Source of the DNA: Allantophomopsis cytisporea
Lineage: Eukaryota; Ascomycota; Leotiomycetes; Phacidiales; Phacidiaceae
Assembly (NCBI GenBank): GCA_024752435.1
Contig: CP103029.1
Span: 1,550,001 to 1,614,000, forward strand
DNA: 64,000 nucleotides
Direction: 5' to 3'
The notes under the pieces were generated by a model. It was not told the DNA's origin and did not search any database. It worked only from the letters and a program-made list of their open reading frames with translations. This document shows positions 24,855 to 36,240 of the stretch, one piece after another (position 1 is the stretch's first letter; every line of letters begins with the position of its first letter). Made by a program: the position numbers and the translations under genes.

Positions 24855-25525
24855 GATGTATGGACCTCTATAGTGTGTACATCCATACCCAGTCCTTCCT
24901 TGACCATTAATGCATCCTTGGGCGAAGAAAGCGCCCAAAGCACCATCATACCCTCCCTCTCTCTCCACCTTCCTTCCCATCCACCTCCGCACTCGACAGC
25001 AGAACCCCAGATACCCCATAACCGAAGACTGTCCAGCCACACCACACCTCATCCCACCATCCAATGTACACAGTATATGCGGGATAGCCTAATCGCCTGC
25101 ATAATTTAGGTAATCGACGAAAAAGTGCTGTTGACAAATTGAGTAGTGAATCACGGTCACGAGTCTCAATGCGCAATTAGAGACGCCGATTGTTCGAGAC
25201 CTGTTCAAATGCCTTCTTCGTTTGTAACATCATTTGGAATTCTTACTGACATAAGCCAAGAGAACATCTGCTCAAAAATAGTGGGACGAATCGTCAGATT
25301 TGAAAATTTTAGAATTTGTGGTCAGCCTTTCCTGTATCATCTTTGTCAAAGTGAATTCAATTTCAACTTCATTTCATCTCATTTCATTTCCTTTCGTTTC
25401 TCGCTTTTTGACTGATTCTCTATGTGAAATGCAATAACCAAGGCCGTAGCAGCCCAGCAAAAAAAAGACCATCCCATTAATATCTTACACACATCTTCCA
25501 CCATCGCCGATACCCAATTATACTC

Positions 25526-26878
25526 TTAGATGTCCTTCTTGACCGCGTGCTCCGGCTTATGTGTAGTCTCATAGTCAACATGAACGTAAGCCCTCTCGAC
25601 ATCCGGCAAGCTCTCCAGCTTACTCTGCAGCTCCTCCGCAACATCGTGAGTATATCTCAATGAAGCATTAGGATCCATGACAATATCGACCTCAGCAATC
25701 AAGCGGGGGCCAGAGTGGTAGACTCTCGCCGTATCAATAGCCACGATATCCGGGGAATGGGTGAGAGCAACGTAGGTGATAAGCTGTTGCATTTCCGGCG
25801 AAGCGGTGACACCAATAAGGAGGAGGTTTTCGGAGTAAGCGGTGTGGAGCCAGATGACGGAGATAAGGCAGGAAAGGATAATGGCACCCATGGGATCGAT
25901 CCACCATGCGAGCTTGGAACCACCGACGGACGTGAGAATACCGAAGCCGTTGATGAAGAGATCATTGCGGTGATCTTGCCAAAGAATGTTGATCTGCGAG
26001 TAGGTATCCTTCAATGCCCAGCAGTAGAAAAACAAGAAGAGCTTGGTGCAGAAGGCGATGGCAACAGCGATGACGGAGGGCAAGTGGAAGGCCTTGGTTG
26101 ACTCTGAGCTTGTCGATGCGAGTTCCTGGACGGAGAAAGCGATCAGGATGAATGATACGGCCGTCATAATAAAACAGAAGACGATGTTTCCAGACGTCTC
26201 AATGCGTGCTTTACCAGAGGGAAACTTTCGGGGGTCCACGCGCTTGACGGCGCGGTTGGAGACAATCAGGGTGATGTTAGACATAGGATCGAAGACTGCG
26301 TCGGCCATAGTAGTGAAAAGAGAGAGGGAGCCGGAAGAGATAGCTCCGTACAACTGCAAAGCAGCAAGAATGATATTGGCAGCGAAGGATCCGTAGACGG
26401 CAAGCTGAAACTTCAAGTGGTTATCTCCATCCGCTTGCTTCGCATCGGAAACATGGACGTCGACGGGCTTCAAAAGACGTTCAATGTTTTCGTTCTGCGT
26501 CTCGTAGAAGCCGTGAATCTTGCGAGCTTTACTGGCATCCTTGGTGAACTTGATTGGGCCACAACCATCACGCTTGCGCGACGTGTTTGCGCGTATGGCA
26601 TCCAGCTCGCTAGCGGACTTGTATGCTGACGATAGGTGATAGGGGTCATCTTCGCGGGTGTATCGAGGTGGTCGCTGTACTTCGACGTCGGTGGTAGTAT
26701 GGCGGGAGATGGGGTCATGAGCTTCGGCAGGAGGAGTAGTCGGTTCATACGCGGTGCTCGTAGCATCTTTGTTCGGAGTCGAATTCCGGATGGGAGTACC
26801 TACTACTCGATCCGGATGTGAATGGAATGGGTGAGGATGCATAGTGATGCTGCTGGATAAATCCGGACTTGTCGCCAT
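25526..26878 (-). CDS. Cation diffusion facilitator, probable Mn2+ transporter
   Basis: Single exon, 450 residues. The first 140 residues form a hydrophilic, probably cytosolic arm. Six hydrophobic segments lie between about residues 155 and 345. The metal-site motifs are DxxxD in TM2 (MADAVFDP) and DxxxD in TM5 (DHRND); this DxxxD/DxxxD pair marks the manganese-type CDF branch, whereas zinc transporters have HxxxD. The C-terminal region with the pattern AEVDIVMDPNASLRYTHDVA is the usual CDF cytoplasmic domain, and YVHVDYETTHKPEH closes the protein. Likely role: proton-coupled export or compartment loading of Mn2+, in the Golgi, vacuole or plasma membrane. The substrate assignment rests on the motif alone. 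Confidence 0.93.
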   Translation of the reverse strand: MATSPDLSSSITMHPHPFHSHPDRVVGTPIRNSTPNKDATSTAYEPTTPPAEAHDPISRHTTTDVEVQRPPRYTREDDPYHLSSAYKSASELDAIRANTSRKRDGCGPIKFTKDASKARKIHGFYETQNENIERLLKPVDVHVSDAKQADGDNHLKFQLAVYGSFAANIILAALQLYGAISSGSLSLFTTMADAVFDPMSNITLIVSNRAVKRVDPRKFPSGKARIETSGNIVFCFIMTAVSFILIAFSVQELASTSSESTKAFHLPSVIAVAIAFCTKLFLFFYCWALKDTYSQINILWQDHRNDLFINGFGILTSVGGSKLAWWIDPMGAIILSCLISVIWLHTAYSENLLLIGVTASPEMQQLITYVALTHSPDIVAIDTARVYHSGPRLIAEVDIVMDPNASLRYTHDVAEELQSKLESLPDVERAYVHVDYETTHKPEHAVKKDI

Positions 26879-27739
26879 TGTCCAAAAGAGGGGGATTGAG
26901 CTTATAAAGGCTCACTTCAACCTCAGATCGATTATAGGAAGATCTAATATGTAACAGCTCAGCTCGGAGCTGCTTGGCAAGTAATAAGAGATGCTCCTGC
27001 TTGATATGTGGATTGAGAATGATAAATGGGTTATGTCGAGATATGCTCGAAATATGTACTCATGAAACGCTGAGGTTCAACCATCCATTCAAAGCAATTT
27101 CATGGTTGCCAATCATGCAAAGGCTGTGCTTGCCACCACGCTTGGCATAGCTTGGCGCAGCACGTGGCATAGCCATGATATTGGCTTCTATGACTCTGTC
27201 GACGTCAATTCAAGGCAACGAATAATCGATTGAGGTTCAAGTAAATCCCGCGTATATCAAGGATATGTGGAAACCTAGATGTGCATCGGCCTGGAACGAC
27301 TTGCAAAAACAAGGGTCTTTAAGTGTGAGATCTAAGCGGCTGAATCTTCCCTACTTCCCCGAGTCGCGGGGTTTATCGGAATCGACTGGATCACGTGAGT
27401 TGTATTTATATTATTATCAGGAAACCGAACGATAATCAGTACAATTACGACAATCTGTCAATTTCTCTATGGGCAGCATTTTAAAGGGGCGGCTGTCAAA
27501 GAGAGGCAGCCATAAATAAAGCACGGATTGATGTCAGGGAGCCACATTTCGATAATTAGAGCCGAGAACTTTGACGGAATTAACTGTTGCCTATCAGATG
27601 TCGGATGGAAAAGTTTTCAAATTGCTCTTATTATTCTTGACCGAAAAAAGGAAGAAAAAATGACGGTATATGCACTGCGCTCCCCAGAATTGAAACTAGC
27701 TTCAACAACAACCTCCAGACTTTTACTTTCTGAACTCGC
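26879..27739. promoter_or_regulatory. Promoter interval of the CDF transporter
   Basis: 860 bp between the CDF start codon (-) and the stop of the Herp-like gene (-). The part next to 26879 is the CDF promoter and leader. A TTGGCAT-rich direct-repeat patch (GCTTGGCATAGCTTGGCGCAG) lies at about 27140-27161. No protein frame is convincing. Confidence 0.45.
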
Positions 27740-29954
27740 TCAAACTTCGACCAATGGCGGAACCTGAGTTCTACTAACACCATTTCCTTCTGCAGGCTCT
27801 CCTACCCCTCCCTGATTCTCGGGCCCCGGTAGTGACTGGCCTTCACCTGAGCTCGAGCCTGCACCTTGTGCGCCATCTGGATTGCCTTCAGCTTCCTCGG
27901 CAACTGGATTAGCAGCAGCCTCCTCTTGTCTTAATCGCTCCGCCTCTGCCACCGCAGCAACATTCGCTTCTGCCTCCCTTGCAGCTATGTGTCTTTCTCC
28001 AATACCTGGCACAAGACTGGCTAGGAACAAGACTGCTCCGTGCTCTACTCTGCGCAACTGAGTCATGAGCCAACTCTCATTGTTTATTCTTTGTTGCTCT
28101 ATCAATCGAGCTGCAACACGCTCAGGATCCAGCTCACCTCTTCGTCCACCCTCCGGCGCAAGCGGATGGTTTTGCCCCTGGCCGGCAGGTTGAACAGGTT
28201 CTGGACCATTTAGTGGCAAGAGTCGCTGCAGATGACGTCTGAGCGGACCAAATAGAACATCTGCAGCGCCTCTGAAAACGCCCGTGTTTGCACAGAAGAT
28301 AAGCAGAGCAATCCCCCAAATAGTAAACACTCTCCACCAACTGCTATTTGGAGCTATGAAGAACCACACAAAGACAAGCAAGCGAACGATAAGCCAGAGG
28401 TTGGGTCCTACTAAGCCGCGGAAAAGATTGATAGCAGGTGGATTGTGAGGATGAAGTTGTGGAATAGCTCCCGCAGCATTGTTGGCGGGCGCAGGGGCAT
28501 TTCCATCGCGACGTGCTCTATGTCGATGTGGTCGATGTGTCCTATTGCGTAACTCAGGAAGTGTAGTAGTAGTGTTTGCTGGATCCCCTTGAATCGTAGC
28601 AGAAATACGGCGTCCCGAGTAGAACGACTCTCCGTTATCGTTAAGGAGGAGTGCACGAGGGCCTGTGGGTGAAGAAAGTATATAGACCATTGGGGTCCGA
28701 TTTGACGGAACTGGGGTACTGTTAGATGTTGCTTCTGTGGTTGGTATGACAGATGGTGTTGAGAATGAGCTTGACGTGGCTGGGATATTTGGGCGGCCAT
28801 TCATAGGCGGAGGAGCACTAGATGAGCGTTCTGGTTGGGATTGGTTTGGAACAGTTGGACCTATTCCAGGAGCTCCAGGTCGGGGTAATTGATTTCCTTG
28901 CTGGTTTGGTAGAGGATTGTTGAGTACTGGAGCAATACTCTCGGTAACATTAATGCGCCATCTATCGCCATTTGGGCCAACGCCCTCCTGACTGTATGTT
29001 CTAGTTGGAGGAGCTCCTTGATAATTTTGGCCTCCGATTCGTGGTATTCTAGGGTACGTAACACCAGGACCCAGGCCATTGCCTTGCTGTGCTCCGTGTA
29101 ATCCTAGGGCAGCACGCTGTTGCTGCTGTTGAGCAAGAAGATTTTGGAATGTTGGTAAGGGGAGCTGAGGTGGATTCTGCGTCTGTGGAATTGGGTATTG
29201 TCCTAGTTGAGGTATAGGACTATCTGGTCTTGGTTGGGGAAAGGTCGGGTGTCTAGCAGGAAGCCCTTGAGTCGCCGTCCCAGTCGTCCCAAATTGTGGT
29301 CCAGAGGGCACGCTACCATCCAGTGGGAAGTTTGCACGCATACGATCGAAACTTTGTTGAAGCCGTTGCATATTTTCCGCCATCCGTGCAGTACTGGCTG
29401 CCAGTTGTGATCGATCAATACCCATACCGTTTGGTGCAGCAAGGTTGGGTAAACGAGGCGCGGGCAATCCAGGCTGTGTCTGTCCATCGTGAGCGCGTGG
29501 TTCCTGCGCATTCAACGTATTGCTTGTAGTGAACATATTCGTATTTGAAGGAGCGGCTTCAGAGGCGGCTGGGCGTAAAACAAGATGAACAATACGTGGT
29601 CCTGAAGATCTACTCTGAGATTCGTGTTAGTCATGTCCGTACACCTCTTGTTCTCAAACTCACAAGATCCCGACCAAATATTTGCGACAAAGATTCGGAG
29701 TCTCGAGAGAGCATACGGCCGCTGTGAATCAACCGCTGACTCTCGAGTGAAGGGCGAATTGGCAAGGCTTCTCGGATCCTTTCCTTCACCTGCCTCACAG
29801 TTGTGCTTGTTGAGAGCTGGTGTATATGTATGGGCCCAGGAACGCCAACAGAAGGAGATATTATTTGTAAATCGATTGTGGTATCAGAATCGATAGGAGC
29901 ATCACCAGCTCCGCCGGAACCTGCAACGGGCGTGGAATCTTCATTTTGTGACAT
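27740..29954 (-). CDS. Herp/Usa1-like ubiquitin-domain ER membrane protein
   Basis: Minus-strand exons 29954-29664 and 29614-27740 (49-nt intron, donor GTGAGT, acceptor TCTCAG, phase 0); 721 residues. Residues about 27-112 read as a ubiquitin-like domain: IDLQIISPS at the start, RLIHSGRMLSRDSESLSQIF in the middle and GPRIVHLVLRP at the end, with the intron falling inside the domain. A long Pro/Gln/Asn-rich disordered linker follows. Two closely spaced hydrophobic segments lie at about residues 498-545, WLIVRLLVFVWFFIAP and VFTIWGIALLIFC, like a hairpin, then an Ala/Glu-rich tail. N-terminal UBL plus membrane hairpin is the architecture of Herp and yeast Usa1, which scaffold Hrd1 and Derlin in ERAD. 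Dsc3-type UBL proteins are an alternative. It shares a divergent promoter with PSD1. Confidence 0.8.
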
Positions 29955-30394
29955 TGTTCGTTGAGCTTGTTGATTGAACGGTGTAAGCAAAGCGATGATT
30001 ATAAATGAGCGGCGGCATATACAAGCACGAATAGTGTTTGTTGCCAAGGCGATATGTGAGGATATTCACATTCAAAATACGGACATATTAACTTGCGATT
30101 AGTGAGAGAAAAAATACGGCGCAAGATTCATGTTCTTGAGCTGAGTATTAAGTATGACAGGCAATGCCGTATGAGGAAATAATATCGTCCACGCTGTCTA
30201 CAAGCCCGGACCCTTGAATTGTACCACACTACGCGGTGCAACTCTTAGCGAGTAAGGTATGTATGATATGTAGAGCTGAAGTGCGCAACTGCGTCATACT
30301 TACTACTCTCTCCCGTTCTTTTCGACTCGAGTTCGGAACCACCACGACCACGAAATGCATTCGAATTGAAAGTTCCCATATTAATTTAGAAATC
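29955..30394. promoter_or_regulatory. Divergent promoter, Herp-like gene and PSD1
   Basis: 440 bp between head-to-head start codons of two ER/mitochondrial membrane-homeostasis genes. Unspliced reading from 30236 stays open into PSD1 but starts before any conserved sequence, so the PSD1 start is placed at 30395. No specific regulatory site was recognised. Confidence 0.5.
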
Positions 30395-32112
30395 ATGTTG
30401 TCTCAAAGGACCGTATCGCATGCGCGCGCAGGCATTGCGCCGTTTTCGAGGGCAGCTCGACCAGAAATAAATTATCTCGCGCGCAATACATGTTCAAGAT
30501 GCCAGCACAAGACTTATCGAAACTTTTCTTCCTCGGCGGGGCGAACAAAGCAGCAAGATGAACCATTTGGGTCTCGACTACGAAAGGCCTTGAGCGACAC
30601 TAAGATTAAGTGGTATCCCATCCCAGTAGGATTGGGAATCAGTTTCTTGGCTTTGGTACAATTTTATCGTGTTCAGCAGCGCGAGAAGGAGTTGGATGAA
30701 GGGGTGGTAAAATATGCCAGTGATGGCACGACTGAGGTTGATTCAGAGGGACGACCAAGACGGAGAAAGAGAATCCGTCCAAGTGGCCCATGGCAGGTTC
30801 AAATCATGTCTACATTGCCGTTGAAGGCGATCTCGCGAATTTGGGGAAGATTTAATGAGCTTGAAATTCCTTATTATCTCCGAGTTCCTGGATTCAAGCT
30901 ATATTCTTGGATATTTGGTGTAAAGTTTGTTGTTCTCTGGTCATCTTGACTATACATAAGCTAACGATCTCAAGTCTGTCAGAAGTCTCCGAACCCGACC
31001 TTCACGTATATCCCAATCTCGCCTCCTTCTTTTATCGTACATTGAAACCTGGAGCACGACCACTCGATCCAAATCCGAATGCACTGTTATCACCAGCTGA
31101 TGGAAAAGTCCTTCAATTCGGATCTATCGAAGGTGGAGAAGTAGAACAGGTGAAGGGCATGACATATAGCCTTGATGCTCTTCTTGGTACAGATCATCCA
31201 GAATTTAGCCCAAATCCATCTCACCCATCGAATATATTCGTGCCGAAGGATGAAGTTGCAAAGAAGAGCACAGATACTCATGTTGAGGGAGAGTCCGAAA
31301 ATATCAAACACGACGAGGAATTCGCAAACGTGAACGGAATATCCTACACCCTCCCAAACCTTCTCTCAGGCCCTTCTCAAAAACAACCAAACAAGAAATC
31401 CCAGGACGCATCTACAACATCAAATTCAGCTTCTGAAGTCGAAGTTGGAGCTGATCTGGCCAAGGGAGAGAAGCCCTGGTATGCGGCTATCACTCAAGAG
31501 AATCGCACACAGCTCTATTACATAGTAGTATACTTAGCCCCGGGAGACTATCACCGATTCCACTCTCCGGCTGCTTGGGTGGTCGAGAAACGAAGACATT
31601 TTGCCGGCGAGCTGTACAGTGTATCACCATATTTGCAACGCACTCTTCCAGGTCTCTTCACCCTCAATGAGCGTGTGGTGTTGCTCGGCCGATGGCGATG
31701 GGGATTTTTCTCCATGACCCCTGTTGGAGCCACGAACGTAGGTTCCATCAAGATCAACTTCGATAGGGAATTGCGCACCAACAGCTTGACTACCGATACC
31801 GCTGCTGATCGCGAGGCTGAGGCGGCTGCCAAGCGTGGAGAGGCGTACAGCGGCTTTGCTGAAGCTACATACGCCGGTGCAAGTAAAATTCTTGGAGGTC
31901 ATGCTCTGAGGAGAGGAGAGGAGATGGGTGGTTTCCAACTTGGAAGTACCGTCGTGCTTGTATTTGAGGCTCCTAAGGGACGTAGACCGACGCTGGATGA
32001 GGGATGGATGGGAGATAAGTCTCAAAGGAAAGGAGGCTGGAATTGGAACATCGAAAAGGGACAATATGTCAAGGTTGGTGAGGCACTTGGATGGGTGGAT
32101 GATTCTTCATAG
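30395..32112 (+). CDS. psd1: Phosphatidylserine decarboxylase, mitochondrial (Psd1)
   Basis: Converts phosphatidylserine to phosphatidylethanolamine at the inner mitochondrial membrane. Exons 30395-30924 and 30975-32112; 555 residues. The 50-nt intron uses a GTTTGT donor, a CTAAC branch site and a CTCAAG acceptor; this junction restores the family segment FGVNLSEVSEPDLHVY, which other nearby GT/AG choices break. The N-terminal 55 residues are Arg/Ser/Ala-rich with few acids, as in a mitochondrial presequence. A membrane span lies at about residues 78-96 (IPVGLGISFLALVQFY). Catalytic-domain blocks include ALLSPADGKVLQFG, VKGMTYSLDALLG, YYIVVYLAPGDYHRFHSPA and the LGST self-cleavage motif at about residue 499, whose Ser becomes the pyruvoyl group. 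A low-complexity insertion of about 75 residues interrupts the domain after DHPEFSPNPSHPSN. It converges on Vps3 with 86 bp between stops. Confidence 0.95.
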
Positions 32113-32198
32113 ACCGTTGAAGATCACATGTACTACTCCACTTTTGTTTGTATCGACATGATTTAGAGTGTATTATTGGAAAGTATATAACATTTTAT

Positions 32199-35100
32199 TT
32201 ACGCCTCTTCGCCTGCTTGATCGGTGACCGGCTCTATCGTGGGACCCAACTCCTCTATCTTCAATATCATCTCCTCGCTAACCTTGAGATTCTCGACACC
32301 ACTGAGTGCTTTAGCTATAGTAGTTTCACTCTTCTCTCGCACAATCCTTCGCAATGCACTGACCAGGAATCCAGACACCAACTCTACAGACCAGGAATCA
32401 GGAATCATGCTCAGGACATCCCCCACATCAAGCCAGCCTCCGAATCTCTCGAGTAGCGATCCAGTCTGCTCAACGCGGTCGCTAACATCATCGATCTTCA
32501 AAAACTCCGCAAGTAACAGTCCAAAAAGTTTCGACTGTTCCTCGCGAGTAGGAAGTCTCTCCTGAGCCATGGTCCCCGAGATTGGGTGATAAATGCTGGA
32601 ACCGCCAAGCAGGCAGTAATTTATCGCAGTATCATAATCACCTAGACCATGAGTGAGTAGTTGGATAGCTTGATGATGCCGCGCTTGACGACCATCGAGG
32701 ATGATGACTTCGGGAACAAGTTCTTGGGTATATGGTGAGATCCGTTCAAGAATTGCAGCTACGTCGTACTCTGAGGTTGACTGGTGACTGCCACCCAACA
32801 ACTGCAACAGTCGTAGTCGACTATGCCACCATTCTTCCTCCATTGAATTGTCTGTGATAAATTCGCGATACGTAGGTTTTGGAGATCGCATTGCCCGGTA
32901 TGTCTCATATGTCTGAGCTAGTATTGCTCTGGCTTCCTCAGAAGACTCAAGCTTGTTGATTACAATGTCGAGGTAATACGCAATAAGCTCATTGACGTAC
33001 TGCGTGTGATTCTTGCCAAACACGAGGTGTTCCAGATAATCCTTGACTGCAGCAGGTGCGCCTTCTCTCAATAGTGAAACAACTTCTGTTGGCATTATCT
33101 TTACTCTGCTGCGATCTTCAGTAAAAACCTGTACACCTAGCTTGGGATTTCGAGATGCTAGCCAGACACCATATTCCTGCACAAGAGCTTGGTTATTAAT
33201 TCTGCCCAGATACACCCGGACATCTTGCTCGCCGTCTGAGAGCTCACCGCCCCTATCCTCTTCACCTTCAACGATACGACGCCACGTATTCAGCACTTCA
33301 CCTGACATTTTTCGACTTTGGTAGAGTCGACTGAGAACATAAAGACGATGATGGGTATTCAGCAATGCCACAGCGCGGTTAAAGCAATCAACGCCATGAT
33401 CAACAAAGTCATTGAGTTCTGACCTGGTAGACCCAGCTTGCGCTGGACCCCGAGGGGAACTTTGGTCAAGTTGCAGAAGCACAAGCAACAACGCAGCGTC
33501 CACTGTTCTAAAAACCTCACTCTCGTTGGCAACACTTCCAAATCCCTTCTTTTGTCGACAGTCCGTGAGAAACTGCTTTAAGAATATGAGTATGTGTTCT
33601 GGCAATGATGCTATTTTAGCTTCATAACCAGGATCTGTAGCGGTACCCTCAAGGTACTCATCAGCAGTTATTTTCACACCACCATGTACCCAGATCCCGT
33701 TCCTGCCCTCGATGACTTCTTGCTGGAAGAGTGGCATGAGAGTGAGAATGACTCGTGGATCTAGTCCTCCCTCGATCAAAGCTTCTTCGGCAATGCGTTG
33801 TTCAAATGGTGGAGGAACTTCGTCCAGATCGTTTAACATATTGATGAAGAACAATAAACCCGCATGCTGGCGGACATAGCCCAGAGATATGAATTCGGCT
33901 TCGGTCTTTGCCTCTCGGCCACGCAAAGAATTTATAGACTTCACAATTTGGCGCCGCTCTTGAGGATGATTGGCGAACTTGCCGCTTACAACAATTGTAG
34001 CATCAGTCTGGAGAGCGAGAGGATTGCGTACGGCCCACCAAATACAATCTCGAGACCAAACTGCAACACGGCTACGTGCTTGGCCGAGACGGCGTGCAAA
34101 TTGAAATTCTTCTTCGTTGCGAATTTCTTCCCAACCCTCTGGCGCAGCCTCTACACTTGGTCCATCCTGTGCCTCGAATAATGACCTTTCATTCATTACA
34201 CGTTCCACAGCCCCAGCTGTGCGTTCGTCCTTGTCTTTCTGCGCATCATCACCTGATCTTGGCGCAAATGGCAAGAACCTTTGGAGTCTCAGAATATCTA
34301 CAACGTCATCGAAATTAATCTCGCCAGTATCAAGCAAAGTCCTTATTCCAACGGTGTGCGTGGAGTCGAAGGTCTCTCTCGGTGATGATGTACCAGAACT
34401 TGAGTCGGCATCAATGGAAATCGACGGAATTGTGAGCCAATTTTTATGTTGATCACTTTCACTAGGATCAAGATCCCAGCGCTGGATCTCAAGTCCTTGA
34501 ATGATTTTCCCGTCGACCTGTCGCTCCATTGTAGCCAAGATGAATCCTTCATCGCTATCCTCAATGGTCTCCGGTGTAGGAGCAACGTCCAACCCGCGAC
34601 CATCAGCTACCACTGTTCCAGGATATCTTTCAAATTCTAAGGTGGACCTAGTAACATCGCCATCAAGGTTGACGAACATACCAACACCTGGATCAGCTGG
34701 ACCGGTACCCGTCACGAGAAGAAACTCTTGGGGTGAAGGCGACACGATATGCGGTTTGAGGAAGACCGCGGCTCTGCTTGACTCCGATGGAGGTGAAGGT
34801 AGTGCTTTGTCAGAAGGACTGCCTTTACGTGGACTAGGTTGACGATCTCCAGGTCTCGCCGTCTCTGAAGGTGGAGCTGGTGAGGCCTCACGGAGAAGTT
34901 TGTCTGGGGTTTCGCGTCCAGATTGACTAGCAGTGCTGCGTACACCACCCATCAACGCAGTGAGACTTGTGCTTCTTCTATGACTACTATCACCAGATGG
35001 CTGGTCCACCTGAGCAGCCAACAAAGCATTGAATGAGTTCCCTGATATGTCCTCAACCTGGCCTCCGACGGAGCTTGATTGCGAGTCATCAAGGGAAGAT

Positions 35101-35861
35101 ATTGGGAACAGAGGTATCTTGAGCTGACGATCGACGTCCAAGAGCGCGTACGATCGGGCATCAGCTACACAGGCATATGCATCTCGTCGAACCGATATTG
35201 TGCTCCCAGCATAATCTATAGTCCGAAGCGCCCGCGGCGGTCCTTCATCCCCAATCCTTACAACACGGATACGTCTTCCCAAGGATATTAGGACATTGAC
35301 TCCAAGGCTTGCCGATTGCTCATCTGCATAGCGCTGAGGATTGTTAAGATCAACTCCGCCAATCCAATTGCATCCACGAACTTGCAGCGTGCCAAATACG
35401 GGACTAAGTTCTGGTAATGAATAGAATGTGACTGTGGAATTGCACAATATACACGCTTTATTGACACTTGGAAGTAGTAAAATCTGTTGTACTCCAGGAA
35501 CCATACCATTGGCTGGTGCAGCAAAGTCTGGAGGAAGTCTAGATGCTAGGATATAAGTTGGCTTCCCCGTGGGGTCGTTCGGATCGGGAGGTATGTGTAC
35601 GAAGTGTAATATTTCGGAAGCAGATGTACCAATGTATAGATTATTCTCTGTCATATGTCAGTAGGCGCTCTTTGTGAGTATGCTTTTCTAATGACTCGCA
35701 CCTAAAAACTCAACGCAGTTGATCTTGATATCCTCCCCATTCCCCTCCGCCGACAATGGCACGTCATTGATCAGGCTGCGCAGGACGTATGGTCCTGACT
35801 CCAGCTGCCGGGGCTCTCTCTTTCGCTTCTTTGAAGGGACATCATGGTCCGCAGAGGACAT
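32199..35861 (-). CDS. Vps3/TGFBRAP1-like CORVET tethering subunit
   Basis: Minus-strand exons 35861-35702 and 35647-32199 (54-nt intron, donor GTGCGA, acceptor GACAG; Glu codon split G|AG); 1202 residues. The N-terminus is short and basic (KKRKRE), then a CNH/beta-propeller-like region runs from about residue 40 to 400, starting VEFLENNLYIGTSASEILHF, with a Ser/Pro-rich insertion at about 225-320. The C-terminal two thirds are helical-repeat in character, with the Vps39-family segments RLYVLSRLYQSRKM, LVQEYGVWLASRNPKLGVQV and YEVDYCLLGG-like HLQ repeats near AINYCLLGG. The architecture and length fit Vps3 of the CORVET complex, which tethers Rab5-positive early endosomes; HOPS Vps39/Vam6 is the closest alternative but is usually shorter and starts differently. 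Confidence 0.82.
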
Positions 35862-36240
35862 TTTGCTGGTCGCAATTCAGATGTATCATCGTAGAACTAC
35901 ATGCGCCATGATTGTGGATAAAGTAAGGTAGCGGTTGCCGATTCGTCTGTTACGCTGGTTCGTAAGGCTGCAGCTCGAATAAGCTGAAGCTCGAGCTCGG
36001 AGCTTCATTCCTGTACCCCCGTGCCAACCCTTGTCGCCCTTGTTGACATGCAGCCTACGTTTCGCCTAGAGCTTCGTAACTCCATTGTCATCATAATCAT
36101 ACTCCTCGTCGGCAATCATCTGCTCGACCTTGCTATTGACTCTTTTGTCTTGATGATTTGTTAATTAGAACGACGACTGTTCGTCTTTCATATATCAATA
36201 AATCCAATCAATTCCATGATACACCGCTGAAACCATAAAA
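35862..36240. promoter_or_regulatory. Divergent promoter, Vps3-like gene and CASP
   Basis: 379 bp between head-to-head starts of two vesicle-traffic genes. It contains an AGCTCGAGCTCGGAGCT-type inverted patch at about 35988-36005. No TATA box was recognised. Confidence 0.5.

Larger units (their letters stand above)
23980..25525. other. Gene-free interval with microsatellites
   Basis: About 1.5 kb between glycogenin's start and the CDF transporter's stop. It carries the glycogenin promoter, a GTAG/TACC block at 24208-24270, a (TA)n run and a (TATG)n run. No protein frame is supported. Confidence 0.6.
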